NCBI RefSeq assembly: GCF_002763455.1
Contig: NZ_NIXK01000006.1
Location: forward strand, 1 to 64,000
Length of the DNA: 64,000 bases
Origin: Lentibacillus sediminis
GTDB lineage: Bacteria > Bacillota > Bacilli > Bacillales > Amphibacillaceae
Direction of reading: 5' to 3'
Shown here: in pieces, positions 47,654 to 57,839 of the stretch
How positions within the stretch are numbered: the stretch's first letter is position 1
Layout: each line of letters starts with the position of its first letter
Made by a program: the position numbers and the translations under genes
The notes under the pieces: model-generated
The model's input: the letters and a program-made list of their open reading frames with translations, nothing else
Database searches by the model: none
Told to the model about the DNA's origin: nothing

Positions 47654-48658
47654 TCATTCCCTGTCATTCCTCTCGATGCCAAAATGCTCGTAGGCTTTCG
47701 GTGTAACGATTCTGCCCCGTGGGGTGCGCTGGATAAAGCCAATCTGCAAAAGGAACGGCTCGTACACATCTTCTATCGTCTGTGATTCCTCGCCAATGGT
47801 TGCTGCAATCGTATCAAGCCCAACAGGGCCCCCCTGAAAACCTTCTATAATGCTATTCAGCAGTTTATGGTCGATATGATCCAGCCCTTTATCATCCACC
47901 TGCAGCATCCTTAGTGCCTGTATGGTTGTATCCAGGCTAATCTCGAACTCTCCCTTTACTTGGGAAATATCGCGAATTCGCTTGAGCAGCCGGTTGGCAA
48001 TCCTTGGCGTACCTCTCGACCGGCTGGCTACTTCCATCGCCGCTTCCTGTTTGATCGGCGCAGAAAAAATATCAGCCGTACGCTCTACAATAGCACATAA
48101 ATCTTTCGTCTCATAGAACTCCAGCCGGCTTAGCACTCCGAAACGATCCCGGAGCGGTGCGGACAAAAGCCCTGCCCGTGTGGTTGCTCCAACCAGCGTA
48201 AATGGCGGCAGGTCAATCCGTACAGAGCGCGCACTCGGGCCTGTCCCAATTACAATATCAAGGAAAAAGTCCTCCATCGCCGGGTACAGCACTTCTTCCA
48301 CCGAACGCGGCAGGCGATGCACCTCATCAATGAATAGGACATCCCCCGGTTCCAATGAGGAAAGAATGGCAGCCAAATCGCCGGCACGCTCAATTGCCGG
48401 GCCGGAGGTGGAACGGAACTGTACACCCATTTCGTTTGCGATGATCGCAGCCAGTGTCGTTTTTCCGAGGCCAGGCGGTCCATACAGCAGCACATGATCC
48501 AGCGGTTCTTCCCGCATTTTTGCTGCCTGTATGAAGATACTCAAGTTTTCCTTCACTTTGTTCTGTCCAATATATTGATTTAAATGAGTTGGGCGGAGAC
48601 TCAGTTCCAAGGAGGATTCCTCTTCCTGCAGCTCTCCTGTTACCATCCGTTCTTCCAT
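47654..48658 (-). CDS. ruvB: Holliday junction branch-migration helicase RuvB
   Basis: RuvB is the AAA+ motor that drives branch migration with RuvA. The 334-residue protein has Walker [12 protein letters not shown] near residue 62, Walker [11 protein letters not shown], the sensor segment [20 protein letters not shown] with the arginine finger, and the winged-helix C-terminus ([13 protein letters not shown]). It lies 18 bp downstream of ruvA. No ruvC is expected in Firmicutes; recU would serve. Confidence 0.96.
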   Translation of the reverse strand: MEERMVTGELQEEESSLELSLRPTHLNQYIGQNKVKENLSIFIQAAKMREEPLDHVLLYGPPGLGKTTLAAIIANEMGVQFRSTSGPAIERAGDLAAILSSLEPGDVLFIDEVHRLPRSVEEVLYPAMEDFFLDIVIGTGPSARSVRIDLPPFTLVGATTRAGLLSAPLRDRFGVLSRLEFYETKDLCAIVERTADIFSAPIKQEAAMEVASRSRGTPRIANRLLKRIRDISQVKGEFEISLDTTIQALRMLQVDDKGLDHIDHKLLNSIIEGFQGGPVGLDTIAATIGEESQTIEDVYEPFLLQIGFIQRTPRGRIVTPKAYEHFGIERNDRE

Positions 48659-48676
48659 CGATTTAGGACCTCCTTT

Positions 48677-49279
48677 CTACTTGATTAACAGTGCAAGTGC
48701 TTTCTTGACCGCTTCATCTGTGTTATTTATCGTTTCTTGCTGCAGTTTCGGCATTACTCCTTTAATTTCCCTGTCGGTATAGCCAAGGGCCTGCAGTGCT
48801 TCCTTCGCCTCTGCCAGCTGTGTCTCAGGCACGTGAGCGCCACTAGTGTCATCATCCGTTTCAGCAGAAACAGAAAGTGCCCCTGTCAATTTTCCTTTCA
48901 GATCCAAAATAATTTGCCGTGCCGTTTTTTTGCCAATGCCCGGAAAGCTTGTAAGGAATTTGTCGTCTTCCCGTTCAATTGCCCCGGCAAATCCGGCAAC
49001 ATCCACCGATGCAAGAATAGCCAAAGCGCCTTTTGGGCCAATGCCGGAAACGGAAATCAGCTTGGTGAATAAATATTTTTCATCCGTATTCTTGAATCCA
49101 TACAGCATCTGACTGTCTTCCCGGACATAATGATAGGTATGAATTATTACCTCCGTATTTAAAAAAGACTGGAATGCAAACGGATTGGCGCAATGAATTT
49201 CATAACCCAGCCCCTGCACTTCTACAATTATCGAGTCATCTTGTATATATGTAAGATTTCCTTTTATATATGCAATCAT
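48677..49279 (-). CDS. ruvA: Holliday junction DNA-binding protein RuvA
   Basis: RuvA is the tetrameric junction-binding partner of RuvB. The 200-residue protein has the OB-fold domain I (MIAYIKGNLTYIQDDSIIVE), two helix-hairpin-helix motifs (LISVSGIGPKGALAIL and LTSFPGIGKKTARQII) and the C-terminal RuvB-binding domain (ALQALGYTDREIKGVM). It is the first gene of ruvA-ruvB-DUF2905-queA. Confidence 0.96.
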   Translation of the reverse strand: MIAYIKGNLTYIQDDSIIVEVQGLGYEIHCANPFAFQSFLNTEVIIHTYHYVREDSQMLYGFKNTDEKYLFTKLISVSGIGPKGALAILASVDVAGFAGAIEREDDKFLTSFPGIGKKTARQIILDLKGKLTGALSVSAETDDDTSGAHVPETQLAEAKEALQALGYTDREIKGVMPKLQQETINNTDEAVKKALALLIK

Positions 49280-49331
49280 TCAACTTTCCCCTTTACCATG
49301 TCCTTTTATTTTACCACAGTCCTTGTACCAA

Positions 49332-49372
49332 TAAAAAACTTCCATCCCCTTTTTGGAAACAGAAGTTTTTTA
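49332..49372 (-). terminator. Terminator of yebC
   Basis: AAAAAACTTC/GAAGTTTTTT with an inner TTTCC/GGAA pairing forms a hairpin ending in T residues on the minus strand, 13 bp beyond the yebC stop. Confidence 0.75.
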
Positions 49373-49384
49373 GCTGGAGTCGAT

Positions 49385-50116
49385 TTAGCTGGATTCCTCC
49401 AGGTTATGATGAATGTCCTGGACATCTTCACTCTCTTCAAGAGTATCAATCAGTTTCAGCATGTTTTCTTCATCTTTGCCGGAAACCTCACTGTACGTCT
49501 GAGGAAACATGGTGACTTCGCTGTCATCAATAGTATAGCCGCTTTCCCGCAGGTGATCGGTGACTTCCTGGAAATTTTCCGGGGCGGTGAAGATCTCGTA
49601 GGCTCCGTCCTGGGTGACAATATCATCGGCACCGGCCTCCAGCGCTTCCAGGGTAATCTCATCCTCGTCAATGTCCCCCTCGTCATTGGTGATGACGATA
49701 TAGCCTTTGCGGTCAAACATAAAGGAGACACTTCCGTTTTCTCCAAGGTTGCCGTTATGCTTTTTAAAGGCATGTCGCACTTCGGCTGCCGTGCGGTTTT
49801 TATTATCGGTGAGTACATTGATGATTACCGCAACCCCGCCGGGACCGTAGCCTTCATAGGTGATTTCCTCGAAGCTTGCCCCATCCAGATCGCCGGTGGC
49901 TTTTTTGATATTGCGCTCAATATTGTCATTTGGCATATTATCTGCTTTGGCCTTATCAATCGCTGTTCGGAGCGATGGATTCGTGTCCGGGTCGCCCCCG
50001 CCCTGCTTGGCTGCCACATATATATCCTTTGCATGCCACATAAAAATTTTGCCTTTTTTGGCATCTTGTGCATTTTTGCGTTTCTGTATGTTCTTCCACT
50101 TAGAATGACCTGCCAT
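49385..50116 (-). CDS. YebC/PmpR-family protein
   Basis: This 243-residue protein of the YebC family (B. subtilis YrbC) begins [25 protein letters not shown] and has [15 protein letters not shown] and the domain II-III acidic motifs. Members have been described as transcription regulators; recent work on homologues links them to relieving ribosome stalling at proline runs. It lies between coxA and ruvA and has its own terminator. Confidence 0.92.
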   Translation of the reverse strand: MAGHSKWKNIQKRKNAQDAKKGKIFMWHAKDIYVAAKQGGGDPDTNPSLRTAIDKAKADNMPNDNIERNIKKATGDLDGASFEEITYEGYGPGGVAVIINVLTDNKNRTAAEVRHAFKKHNGNLGENGSVSFMFDRKGYIVITNDEGDIDEDEITLEALEAGADDIVTQDGAYEIFTAPENFQEVTDHLRESGYTIDDSEVTMFPQTYSEVSGKDEENMLKLIDTLEESEDVQDIHHNLEESS

Positions 50117-50200
50117 CGGACATTCTCCTCTCTAGAAATTTCCTACTTTACTATATCAAATATAGAGAAGAATGGGAAGAGAAGAAAGACCCGTTATACC

Positions 50201-50749
50201 CTACTCCTGGTTAAATAGCTCTTTAAAAAATGCTTCCATCTCACTGCCGACATTTTCAGCCCCTGAGCGCGCTTTCAGATTTTTCATGCGGTCCCAATAA
50301 GCCTCATCACTAAATACGACCACCTGTTTATCTGTCTCCGGAAGCCAGGATTTCACCTGCTCTTCAATGCCATCCGGGATATTCGGATCGGTATGCTCTT
50401 TCAGAATCAGCCCGATCATGATCCGCTCCTCGTTGGAAGCAACCTGTGCCTTGACGATATCTTTGTTTCCCTCCAGCCTCCGCGTAAGCATTTCCGATTC
50501 TTCGTTAGTAAACGGGTCACTGTAGCCACCTTCGTAATCTGCGGTGTTTGCCTGGTTCTGCTCACTTTGCGGATAGCCTCCCTGCTCACCGATCGAACGC
50601 TCTTGGATATTTAAACGGTCCCTTTGTTCTGCTTTGTTTTCATAGTGCATCGGTGCTGCCGCATCACCGGTGTCATTTTCCATCTGCTCTTCCCCTGTTC
50701 CGCAGCCAGCCAGGAATAAGAGGAATAATCCAAAAATCAGTTTATACAT
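50201..50749 (-). CDS. YhcN/YlaJ-type sporulation lipoprotein (CoxA-like)
   Basis: This 182-residue lipoprotein has a short signal peptide and lipobox LAGC (Cys at residue 16), a disordered Asn/Gln/Glu-rich linker (about 20-75) and a C-terminal YhcN/YlaJ domain (LTRRLEGNKDIVKAQVASNEERIMIGLILKEHTD). Its place downstream of safA and upstream of yebC matches B. subtilis coxA (yrbB), a spore cortex protein. The SD GGGAGG (50763-50758) lies in the 3' arm of the preceding hairpin. Confidence 0.78.
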   Translation of the reverse strand: MYKLIFGLFLLFLAGCGTGEEQMENDTGDAAAPMHYENKAEQRDRLNIQERSIGEQGGYPQSEQNQANTADYEGGYSDPFTNEESEMLTRRLEGNKDIVKAQVASNEERIMIGLILKEHTDPNIPDGIEEQVKSWLPETDKQVVVFSDEAYWDRMKNLKARSGAENVGSEMEAFFKELFNQE

Positions 50750-50751
50750 AA

Positions 50752-50791
50752 TAAAAACCTCCCTTACCCTCAGTATGCGGTAAGCGAGGCT
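50752..50791 (-). terminator. Terminator of nadE overlapping the coxA ribosome binding site
   Basis: On the minus strand CCTCGCTTACC pairs with GGGTAAGGGAGG around a 9-nt loop, followed by TTTTTATT. The 3' arm contains GGGAGG, the SD of the coxA-like gene 8 bp further on. Confidence 0.7.
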
Positions 50792-50816
50792 GGTTTAATC
50801 CAGTGAAAATATGGAA

Positions 50817-51557
50817 TCAGCTCCGTCGGAAAGCTGGCAAAGCGTCCCGTTTATGCGCGGTCTTTCGGTGCATGTCTTCAATAATTTGCTTCTCTTTTTC
50901 CGGAATGTCCGCACCTTTGAGATACGCATCAATCGTATCATAACTGACACCCATTTCCGCTTCATCTGTCTGATCCTCCCACAGATCAGCACTCGGTTTT
51001 TTGGAAACGACGGAATCCGGCACGTTTAAATACGCAGCCATTTCTCTGACTTCGGTTTTGGTAAATTCTACAATTGGCAGAATGTCAACTCCGCCATCCC
51101 CGTATTTCGTGAAATACCCGGTGTAAAATTCGGCGGCGTTATCGGTGCCGACAACAAGGTAATTATAATTGGTTGCCAAGGTGTACAATGTGCTCATCCG
51201 AAGTCTTGCCCGCAGATTCGCTCCTGCCAGACGGTCATTCTCCTCGTTAAACTCTGCTTTTGCTTTCAGTTCATTACGGATGCCGTTGTACATCAAATCG
51301 TGGGTTTCCGTTAAATCAATGGTCATTGAATCAATGCCGCATTCCTCGACGACTTTGTCTGCATCGGTCATATTATCAGTGCTTGTGTGAATCGGCATTA
51401 TTACTCCAAGGGAATTTTCGGGAAATGCACGCTTAATTAAATTGGCAACAACCGCGGAATCAAGTCCACCGCTGACTCCGACCAATAGTCCATCCACTCC
51501 TGCATCGTTTACTGTCTGTTTTAGCCATGCTGTAATGTCATTTACTTCTTTTTCCAT
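50817..51557 (-). CDS. nadE: Ammonia-dependent NAD+ synthetase
   Basis: NadE amidates nicotinate adenine dinucleotide to NAD+ using ammonia. The 246-residue protein has the PP-loop GVSGGLDSAVVANLI near residue 28, VGTDNAAEFYTGYFTKYGDGGVDI and KKPSADLWEDQTDEAEMG. It is shorter than B. subtilis NadE (272 residues) and lacks the glutaminase domain of the long forms. The size fits the compact type seen in clostridia and archaea; that comparison is from memory. Its place among spore-coat genes is unusual. Confidence 0.92.
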   Translation of the reverse strand: MEKEVNDITAWLKQTVNDAGVDGLLVGVSGGLDSAVVANLIKRAFPENSLGVIMPIHTSTDNMTDADKVVEECGIDSMTIDLTETHDLMYNGIRNELKAKAEFNEENDRLAGANLRARLRMSTLYTLATNYNYLVVGTDNAAEFYTGYFTKYGDGGVDILPIVEFTKTEVREMAAYLNVPDSVVSKKPSADLWEDQTDEAEMGVSYDTIDAYLKGADIPEKEKQIIEDMHRKTAHKRDALPAFRRS

Positions 51558-51576
51558 GATTCATCTCCCTTTCTTC

Positions 51577-52542
51577 CTACAATTTTAGCATTCCTTCCGC
51601 CTTTTTCAAAAAATAGCGCCGTTCTATCCAGTTTGTTTCCATTTTTTCCAGATAGACTAAAAGCGAGGACTTTTCCTTCGTCTGAAGCTGATGCAGCCAT
51701 TCCCGGAGTACATCGCTGGGAATCCCGACTGCATAAAGCCATGGTTTCATGTCGCTGTCTGCAACCATCCGGTAGCGGAAAAGCTGTTCCGGATCCCAAT
51801 TGAGACAGGGCAGAAAACGCTGTGCGAGCTGGATATAATCATACAGCTGGGTGGTTTGCTGCAGCAAATCAAAATCAAGCAGAAACGTCTGATCTCCGCT
51901 GTGCAGAAAGTTATGCGAGGCTACGTCCCCATGCATCCATTTGCCTTGTTCCTTCTCTTGCTCTTCCCTGATTTCCCAGGAAAATGCCGAAGATCTCTCC
52001 AAATAAAGTGCCGTCTGTTGTACAATATCCGAATATAAATTTTCAAAACCATATAGCTCGAAAAAAGGGTGAGTTTTTTTAAATAGTTCCAGCCGCTGAC
52101 CTGCCCGGAAGAAATAGGAGCCCCGTTTGATTTGGGCCTGCAAATGAATTCCCTCAGCTTTCTCATGAAATGATTTTAATGCTTGAACGGCGGCGGAGCG
52201 GTCAGCGTCTCTTGTATAGCGCAGCCGCTTGCCCTGCTGGTATTCAGCTAACGTCCAATAGCCGTCGCCTGATATGATTCTGCGGCCATTCGGAAAGCGG
52301 ATAAATGGAATGATATTCACTTCATCGATTGCCTCAAAAAAATCCCACTGCTGCTCAGACGAGACTTTCTTCCGGTGCCTTTTCAGCACATATTGCGCAC
52401 TGTCTGCCGTTTTTAAATAGAAGACATCGCTATTAATCCGGGATATTTCCTCGGGATGCAATTCTCCTTCTTTAAGCAAAAAAGAAGAGAGACGATATAA
52501 GAATTCGTCTCCGGAAAATTGATTATTCACTTTGGGAATCAT
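51577..52542 (-). CDS. APH/CotS-like phosphotransferase-fold protein
   Basis: This 321-residue protein has the aminoglycoside phosphotransferase-like kinase fold: N-terminal lobe lysine in DSAQYVLKRHRKK, catalytic loop WMHGDVASHNFL near residue 203 (family HGDxxxxN) and the metal aspartate in FLLDFDLL. CotS-family spore coat proteins share this fold, and its place directly after safA suggests a spore role. The frame opens at 52620 inside safA, but the ATG at 52542 overlaps only 20 bp and has AGCAAGG upstream. Substrate is unknown; choline or homoserine kinase-like activity cannot be excluded. Confidence 0.75.
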   Translation of the reverse strand: MIPKVNNQFSGDEFLYRLSSFLLKEGELHPEEISRINSDVFYLKTADSAQYVLKRHRKKVSSEQQWDFFEAIDEVNIIPFIRFPNGRRIISGDGYWTLAEYQQGKRLRYTRDADRSAAVQALKSFHEKAEGIHLQAQIKRGSYFFRAGQRLELFKKTHPFFELYGFENLYSDIVQQTALYLERSSAFSWEIREEQEKEQGKWMHGDVASHNFLHSGDQTFLLDFDLLQQTTQLYDYIQLAQRFLPCLNWDPEQLFRYRMVADSDMKPWLYAVGIPSDVLREWLHQLQTKEKSSLLVYLEKMETNWIERRYFLKKAEGMLKL

Positions 52543-53416
52543 CCTTGCTTTCCCGTTGAAATGCTTGAGGGAAATTCGGATAGGCCGGCGGTGCCGGATA
52601 TGGGAAATCCTGATTTCCATGACTGTTTAACTGCGGAGGATATACATCGCTTGCTGGTCGGTACGGCTGCGGTCCATTACCGTGATTATATGGGTTATAG
52701 GCGTGAATTGGCCAATCATGGTTATCATTATTGCTGAATTGTGATGGCATTTGCTGGAAATGCGGGGATGGCTCCTGCCCGTGATTATAAGCTTGCTGCG
52801 CAGGATATGGCACCTGCTGTTTGCAGCCGCAATCCTTTTTCTTTTCCCACGGTTGTGTTTGTACCGGCATTTGCTGCTGCGGATGCATCATCGGCTGGTG
52901 ATGTGGCGGAAACATCGGAATCCATCCAAAGCATGGATGCCAGCACATTGGCATTGGATATGGCATCGGAATTGCCTCCATATGCTCTTTTTCTTTCTCA
53001 TAAGACGATTCCTCCGATTCCTTTTCCACGTATTTCGGAAATTCCGGGAAGTCAACCATCATGTAATTATCAATATCCACACTCTGTTCCATCGGCGGCA
53101 TTTTCGGCATAGATGGCATTGGTTTTTCCTTTGTTACTTTTTTCGGCTTGTGGTAGTCATCTTCTTTCAGGACCGGCATTGGTTTCGGCGATAAATCTTT
53201 ATACGGCTTTTGTGTCTCTTTCTTCTTGTATTCCTTTCCGCCTGACCCTTTATGAACAGCTTTTTCCGAGCTCGGGATTTTAATTTTCATTCCTGGCATA
53301 ATCATATCCGGGCTGGACAGATGGCTGTTCACTGCTTTCAACTCTTCAAAGTCAACCCCGTATTGCTTGGAAATTTCCCAAAGGGTGTCTCCCTTTTGTA
53401 CGATGTGTATTTTCAA
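52523..53416 (-). CDS. safA: LysM-containing spore coat assembly protein SafA
   Basis: SafA is the morphogenetic protein of the inner spore coat; its LysM domain binds cortex peptidoglycan. The 297-residue protein begins with LysM (residues 2-48; IHIVQKGDTLWEISKQYGVDFEELKAVN, MIMPGMKIKIP). A Lys/Pro-rich segment follows, then a low-complexity region rich in Pro, Met, His and Gln (about 150-285; MPYPMPMCWHPC, HHQPMMHPQQQMP). B. subtilis SafA (387 residues) has the same layout. The conserved N-terminus and the coxA/pheA/obg neighbourhood support the name; the tail is unalignable by eye. Confidence 0.88.
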   Translation of the reverse strand: MKIHIVQKGDTLWEISKQYGVDFEELKAVNSHLSSPDMIMPGMKIKIPSSEKAVHKGSGGKEYKKKETQKPYKDLSPKPMPVLKEDDYHKPKKVTKEKPMPSMPKMPPMEQSVDIDNYMMVDFPEFPKYVEKESEESSYEKEKEHMEAIPMPYPMPMCWHPCFGWIPMFPPHHQPMMHPQQQMPVQTQPWEKKKDCGCKQQVPYPAQQAYNHGQEPSPHFQQMPSQFSNNDNHDWPIHAYNPYNHGNGPQPYRPASDVYPPQLNSHGNQDFPYPAPPAYPNFPQAFQRESKDDSQSE

Positions 53417-53540
53417 AGCGAATCAAACTCCTCTCCATTTCTGAAACTGGGCTGGGCATTAACCCTATATCAACATATGCAGGGAATGGAGAAAAGTTGA
53501 AACTAAAAATGTCTCAGAGGGAAAACACTGCAGGGGAATT

Positions 53541-53577
53541 AAAAAACCGCCTGCCCCGATTGAGCAGACGGTTCCTA
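53541..53577 (-). terminator. Terminator of pheA
   Basis: AACCGTCTGCTC/GGCAGGCGGTT forms a stem with one mismatch followed by TTTTTT on the minus strand, immediately after the pheA stop codon. Confidence 0.85.
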
Positions 53578-54435
53578 TTATATCGTATCCAGCTGGTAAA
53601 CAGGGTAGGTGCCAAGAAATGTAACTTCGCATCCCAAAGCCTCCAACTCGGCTTTCACCCCGGGAAACAGCACATCATCATAGGGCTGTTCCACATCAAT
53701 GATAAAGAAATAGTCGCCAAGCCCTGTTTTCGTTGGTCTGGATTCAATTTTGGACAAATTCATTTTCCGCCAAGCGAAAGCCGAAAGCACTTGATGCAAT
53801 GCGCCCGCATAATCGCTCGGCAAGGTAATAAGCAGGCTTGTTTTTTCCGAGTAAACCGAATGCTTAATCACCGGCTTTTCTTTTGCCTTGGTCAGTACGG
53901 CAAATCGGGTATGATTATTGGGATAATCATGGATGTTTTCCTGTACTGTTTGGAGGCCGTATTCTTTTGCCGCCAGTTTATTTCCTATCGCCGCGATCGG
54001 TGCATCGCTCTCGCTAACGATTTCCGCTGCTCTCCCGGTCGAGGAAGTAAAGTGCAGGTTCGCCTGAGGCAGGTGCTTGTGAATATACTGGTGGCACTGG
54101 GCGATCGCATGACTGTGCGAATGAATTTCTTCAATCCCTGATAAATCCCCGGAAAAATCCGTACGGGTGAGCAAATGCTGCTGGATCGGCACAACGATTT
54201 CAGCCATAATTTCAAGCCTGACCTGATGGACGAGATAATCCACGGTCAGCTGCACTGTTCCCTCAATTGCATTCTCGAGTGGCACCACCCCAATGTCGAT
54301 TTCGCCGCGGGCCACCGCATCAATGCATTCCGGTATGGTTTCAAAGCTCTGTTTGTTTTCTCCATTAAACGCCGTATCAACGGCAATTTTGGTAAAAGTC
54401 CCGCGCGGACCCAGATAGCCGATAGATGCTGCCAT
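53578..54435 (-). CDS. pheA: Prephenate dehydratase
   Basis: PheA converts prephenate to phenylpyruvate in phenylalanine synthesis. The 285-residue monofunctional form has the catalytic PBP-like domain (IGYLGPRGTFTKIAV, PLENAIEGTVQLTVD, and the TRF signature in NNHTRFAVLT) and a C-terminal ACT domain (residues 200-280; ALHQVLSAFAWRKMNLSKIESRPTKTGLGDYFFIID) for phenylalanine feedback. It lies downstream of obg, as in B. subtilis, where an ACT gene (pheB) usually intervenes; none is present here. Confidence 0.95.
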   Translation of the reverse strand: MAASIGYLGPRGTFTKIAVDTAFNGENKQSFETIPECIDAVARGEIDIGVVPLENAIEGTVQLTVDYLVHQVRLEIMAEIVVPIQQHLLTRTDFSGDLSGIEEIHSHSHAIAQCHQYIHKHLPQANLHFTSSTGRAAEIVSESDAPIAAIGNKLAAKEYGLQTVQENIHDYPNNHTRFAVLTKAKEKPVIKHSVYSEKTSLLITLPSDYAGALHQVLSAFAWRKMNLSKIESRPTKTGLGDYFFIIDVEQPYDDVLFPGVKAELEALGCEVTFLGTYPVYQLDTI

Positions 54436-54462
54436 GTTGCTTTCCCCTCTTCCTGTCTTTGC

Positions 54463-55743
54463 TTATTCAATAAATTCAAACTCAAAATCGAGCAGGCGAA
54501 TTATATCCCCGTCCTCTGCGCCGCGTTCACGCAATGCCTTGTCCACGCCCATTCCGCGCATTTGACGGGAAAATCGCTGTACTGCATCATCGTGGTTGAA
54601 ATCCGTCATTTTAAACAATTTTTCGATTCGGCCACCAGACAGGACAAATGCACCGTCATCATCCCTCGAAATCATAAACGGCGCTTCTTCCTTCTGATAG
54701 CGGTAGACTACTTTTTCCTCCGTCTTCTCCTCCACAGCCGGCGCTTTTAGAATGCGTTCCAGTGTATCGGCAACAGCAAACAGGATGTCCCTTACTCCTG
54801 ATTTGGTCACTGCAGAAATTTCAAAAACTGACACATCTTCATCCAGTTTCTCTTTAAATTCCTGCAAATTTTCTGCTGCATCCGGCATATCCATTTTATT
54901 GGCGGCTATAATTTGCGGACGTTTCATCAGCGACTCGTCATATTCGGTTAGTTCCTGGTTGATTTTCACATAGTCCTCATACGGGTCGCGTCCCTCGGTG
55001 CCTGCCATGTCAATCACATGCACAATCACGCGCGTTCGCTCCACATGCCGGAGAAACTGATGTCCAAGGCCAACTCCCTCATGTGCGCCTTCAATCAGTC
55101 CCGGCAAATCAGCCATGACAAAACTGCGCCCATCATCAGTCTCCACAACACCAAGGTTTGGTGCCAGGGTTGTAAAATGATAGTCGGCAATTTTTGGTTT
55201 TGCCGCACTGACAACGGAAAGAAAGGTGGATTTTCCGACACTTGGAAAACCGACAAGCCCAACATCAGCAATTAATTTCAGCTCCACACGAATATTGCGC
55301 TCCCTGCCTGGTTCCCCATTTTCTGCCATTGCCGGTGCCGGGTTCCTTGGCGTGGCAAAACGAGAGTTGCCGCGTCCGCCTCTTCCCCCCTGGGCAATTA
55401 CGGCCCGCTGTTCATGGGCGGTCAGATCGGCAATCACTTCCCCGGTATCTTCATCGGTCACCGTTGTGCCAGGCGGAACCGGAATCACGTAAGGGGCCGC
55501 ATTTTTTCCGTGCTGATTTTGGTTTTTTCCATTTTCCCCGCGCTTTCCTTTAAAATGACGGTTGTAGCGGAAATCCATTAAGGTATTCAAACCTTCATCC
55601 ACTTCAAAAATTATCGCTGCTCCGTCCCCGCCGTCACCGCCGGCAGGACCGCCTTTTGGTACATATTTCTCCCTGCGATAGGCAACAAGGCCATTGCCGC
55701 CATCCCCGCCTTTAACATATACACTGACTTGATCTACAAACAT
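54463..55743 (-). CDS. obg: GTPase Obg
   Basis: Obg is an essential ribosome-associated GTPase that also influences sporulation through Spo0B. The 426-residue protein starts [16 protein letters not shown], with the Gly-rich Obg fold (1-158), the G domain (P-loop [10 protein letters not shown]3 [15 protein letters not shown]4 ANKMD) and the C-terminal OCT domain (about 340-426, ending LLDFEFEF). A GTG three codons upstream belongs to the SD GAGGTG. It is cotranscribed with spo0B, 18 bp upstream. Confidence 0.96.
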   Translation of the reverse strand: MFVDQVSVYVKGGDGGNGLVAYRREKYVPKGGPAGGDGGDGAAIIFEVDEGLNTLMDFRYNRHFKGKRGENGKNQNQHGKNAAPYVIPVPPGTTVTDEDTGEVIADLTAHEQRAVIAQGGRGGRGNSRFATPRNPAPAMAENGEPGRERNIRVELKLIADVGLVGFPSVGKSTFLSVVSAAKPKIADYHFTTLAPNLGVVETDDGRSFVMADLPGLIEGAHEGVGLGHQFLRHVERTRVIVHVIDMAGTEGRDPYEDYVKINQELTEYDESLMKRPQIIAANKMDMPDAAENLQEFKEKLDEDVSVFEISAVTKSGVRDILFAVADTLERILKAPAVEEKTEEKVVYRYQKEEAPFMISRDDDGAFVLSGGRIEKLFKMTDFNHDDAVQRFSRQMRGMGVDKALRERGAEDGDIIRLLDFEFEFIE

Positions 55744-55761
55744 TCCAATCACCTCATTCGC

Positions 55762-56274
55762 TTAGAAAAGCGAAAATTTTCCGGTGAATGCCTCTTCCGT
55801 CACATTCACTTGTATATTATTTTGCTGCAATACTTCCAGGTCCACGGGAAAGTCACCATGGCCTTCGATGGAAAGAAGCACTTCTATCTCTTCCGTCCCA
55901 GGTATATCTCTCAGTGTCAGCATTCCCTCATGAATATCTTCTGGATCCAGTGCTTTATGAAAGTATCTGGTCACCAGCTGGCATTTTTCGAGCAGTTCCT
56001 GATCCTGTGCTTGTAAGTTTTTCTCCGTCCGAATATGGTAATCCAGGCGCAGATTTTGACTGTTGTGGTTGAACTGCAGCAGCCACAGGATGAAAGCAGG
56101 CGCTTTTAGTGCCATCAGCTGGCGTTCTTCCTGATAATGGCTGATCACGTCATGGAGTTTCGCCTGTGTTTTTTCCATTTTCCCCATCATGGCATACCCT
56201 TGAACAACCTGCAATTGATTCATTAAATCATGCCGGTAATATGTAAGCAGCTTTAATACTTCTGTCTCTTTCAT
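55762..56274 (-). CDS. spo0B: Sporulation phosphotransferase Spo0B
   Basis: Spo0B relays phosphate from Spo0F to Spo0A in the sporulation phosphorelay. The 170-residue protein has the phospho-accepting histidine H15 in LLTYYRHDLMNQLQVVQGYAMMGK (the helical-hairpin dimerisation domain) and a degenerate ATPase-like C-terminal domain that should not bind ATP. GGGGGAGGAAGAA precedes the ATG at 56274; an upstream extension of the frame has no homologue features. It is adjacent to obg, as in all Bacillus. It is separated from rpmA by a repeat. Confidence 0.9.
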   Translation of the reverse strand: MKETEVLKLLTYYRHDLMNQLQVVQGYAMMGKMEKTQAKLHDVISHYQEERQLMALKAPAFILWLLQFNHNSQNLRLDYHIRTEKNLQAQDQELLEKCQLVTRYFHKALDPEDIHEGMLTLRDIPGTEEIEVLLSIEGHGDFPVDLEVLQQNNIQVNVTEEAFTGKFSLF

Positions 56275-56399
56275 ATTCTTCCTCCCCCTGCTACCGAAAA
56301 GTATAGCAAAAAAAGGAAAAAACTGCATGCTTTCTCAAAAGCTGTTTTCTAAAAGATTGGGACTGCGGTTACTCATCCCATCGAAAAGCATTGTTTGGT

Positions 56400-56795
56400 T
56401 TTATCACAATATCTATAAACTACGACGTAAATCAAAAAGGATGAGTGTCCTTGCTGCTGCGGAGTATAGCGCGACATATGTGCTCGTTGATTTCCGCTCC
56501 GGGCAGCCGCTTTCCGCGGGCACGGCTTCAGCCTCCTCGGAAGAAGTTCGCTTCCTGCGGGGTCTTCAGACTCGTGCTTTTCCCGCAGGAGTCGGCTGCC
56601 CGGAGCTCCAATCAACCATAAACAATGTAGACGGCTGTTGTATGATTAGGAACAAAGCACCACAACCAGCGAAGGAAATACACGTAGACTCCTGCGGGAT
56701 GAAAAGCATAGGTGAGACCCCACAGCGCGTCAGCGCGAGGAGGCTCACCAGCGCCCGCGGAAAGCGAAGTGTATTTCCGCAGCGGCGGACAGAGG
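56400..56795 (+). repeat. Repeat family 2, copy R5 (modules B and A), between rpmA and spo0B
   Basis: Module B (about 56485-56612) has perfect 13-bp outer arms CTCCGGGCAGCCG (56497-56509) and CGGCTGCCCGGAG (56593-56605). Module A (about 56668-56786) has arms GGAAATACAC (56674-56683) and GTGTATTTCC (56769-56778), inner GGTGAG/CTCACC and a GCGC-GTCA-GCGC tip. The border TCACAATATCTATAAACTACGACGTAA lies at 56403-56429, on the module B side. No gene is seen in 56275-56880. Confidence 0.88.
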
Positions 56796-56829
56796 CCATG
56801 CCGCATTTCCCATCAACTTCCAAAAAGAT

Positions 56830-56865
56830 GAAAAGCTCCAGCCGGGATTGGCTGGAGCTTTTCTT
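56830..56865 (-). terminator. Terminator of rplU-prp-rpmA
   Basis: AAAAGCTCCAGCC/GGCTGGAGCTTTT is a perfect stem of about 13 bp with a 6-nt loop, just beyond the rpmA stop codon. Confidence 0.9.
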
Positions 56866-56880
56866 CCATTGCTGTTAAGC

Positions 56881-57515
<635 letters not shown>

Positions 57516-57526
57516 ATGAAGGTCCC

Positions 57527-57835
57527 TTACACGCTGATCTTATCAATGACCAATTTCGTGTATGGCTGACGATGACCCTGTTTGCGGTGGTAGTTCTTTC
57601 TCCGCTTGTATTTGTGCACGGTGATTTTTTTCTGACGGCCATGTTTCTCTACTTTGGCTGTGACGCTAGCGCCATCCACATATGGAGCACCGACTTTTAC
57701 GTCATCTCCGCCTACAAAAAGCACTTTGTCAAATGTAAAAGAATCATTCGCTTCTCCAGCCAGTTTTTCTACGTAAATCTCCTGGCCTTCTTCCACTTTG
57801 ATTTGCTTGCCGCCTGTTTCAATAATTGCGTACAT
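57527..57835 (-). CDS. rplU: 50S ribosomal protein L21
   Basis: The 102-residue product from ATG 57835 starts [25 protein letters not shown] and ends with the basic [26 protein letters not shown] typical of L21. A longer frame upstream runs into the leader and is rejected; AAGGAGGTGCC stands before this ATG. An L21-type leader precedes the gene. Confidence 0.97.
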   Translation of the reverse strand: MYAIIETGGKQIKVEEGQEIYVEKLAGEANDSFTFDKVLFVGGDDVKVGAPYVDGASVTAKVEKHGRQKKITVHKYKRRKNYHRKQGHRQPYTKLVIDKISV

Positions 57836-57839
57836 ACTT

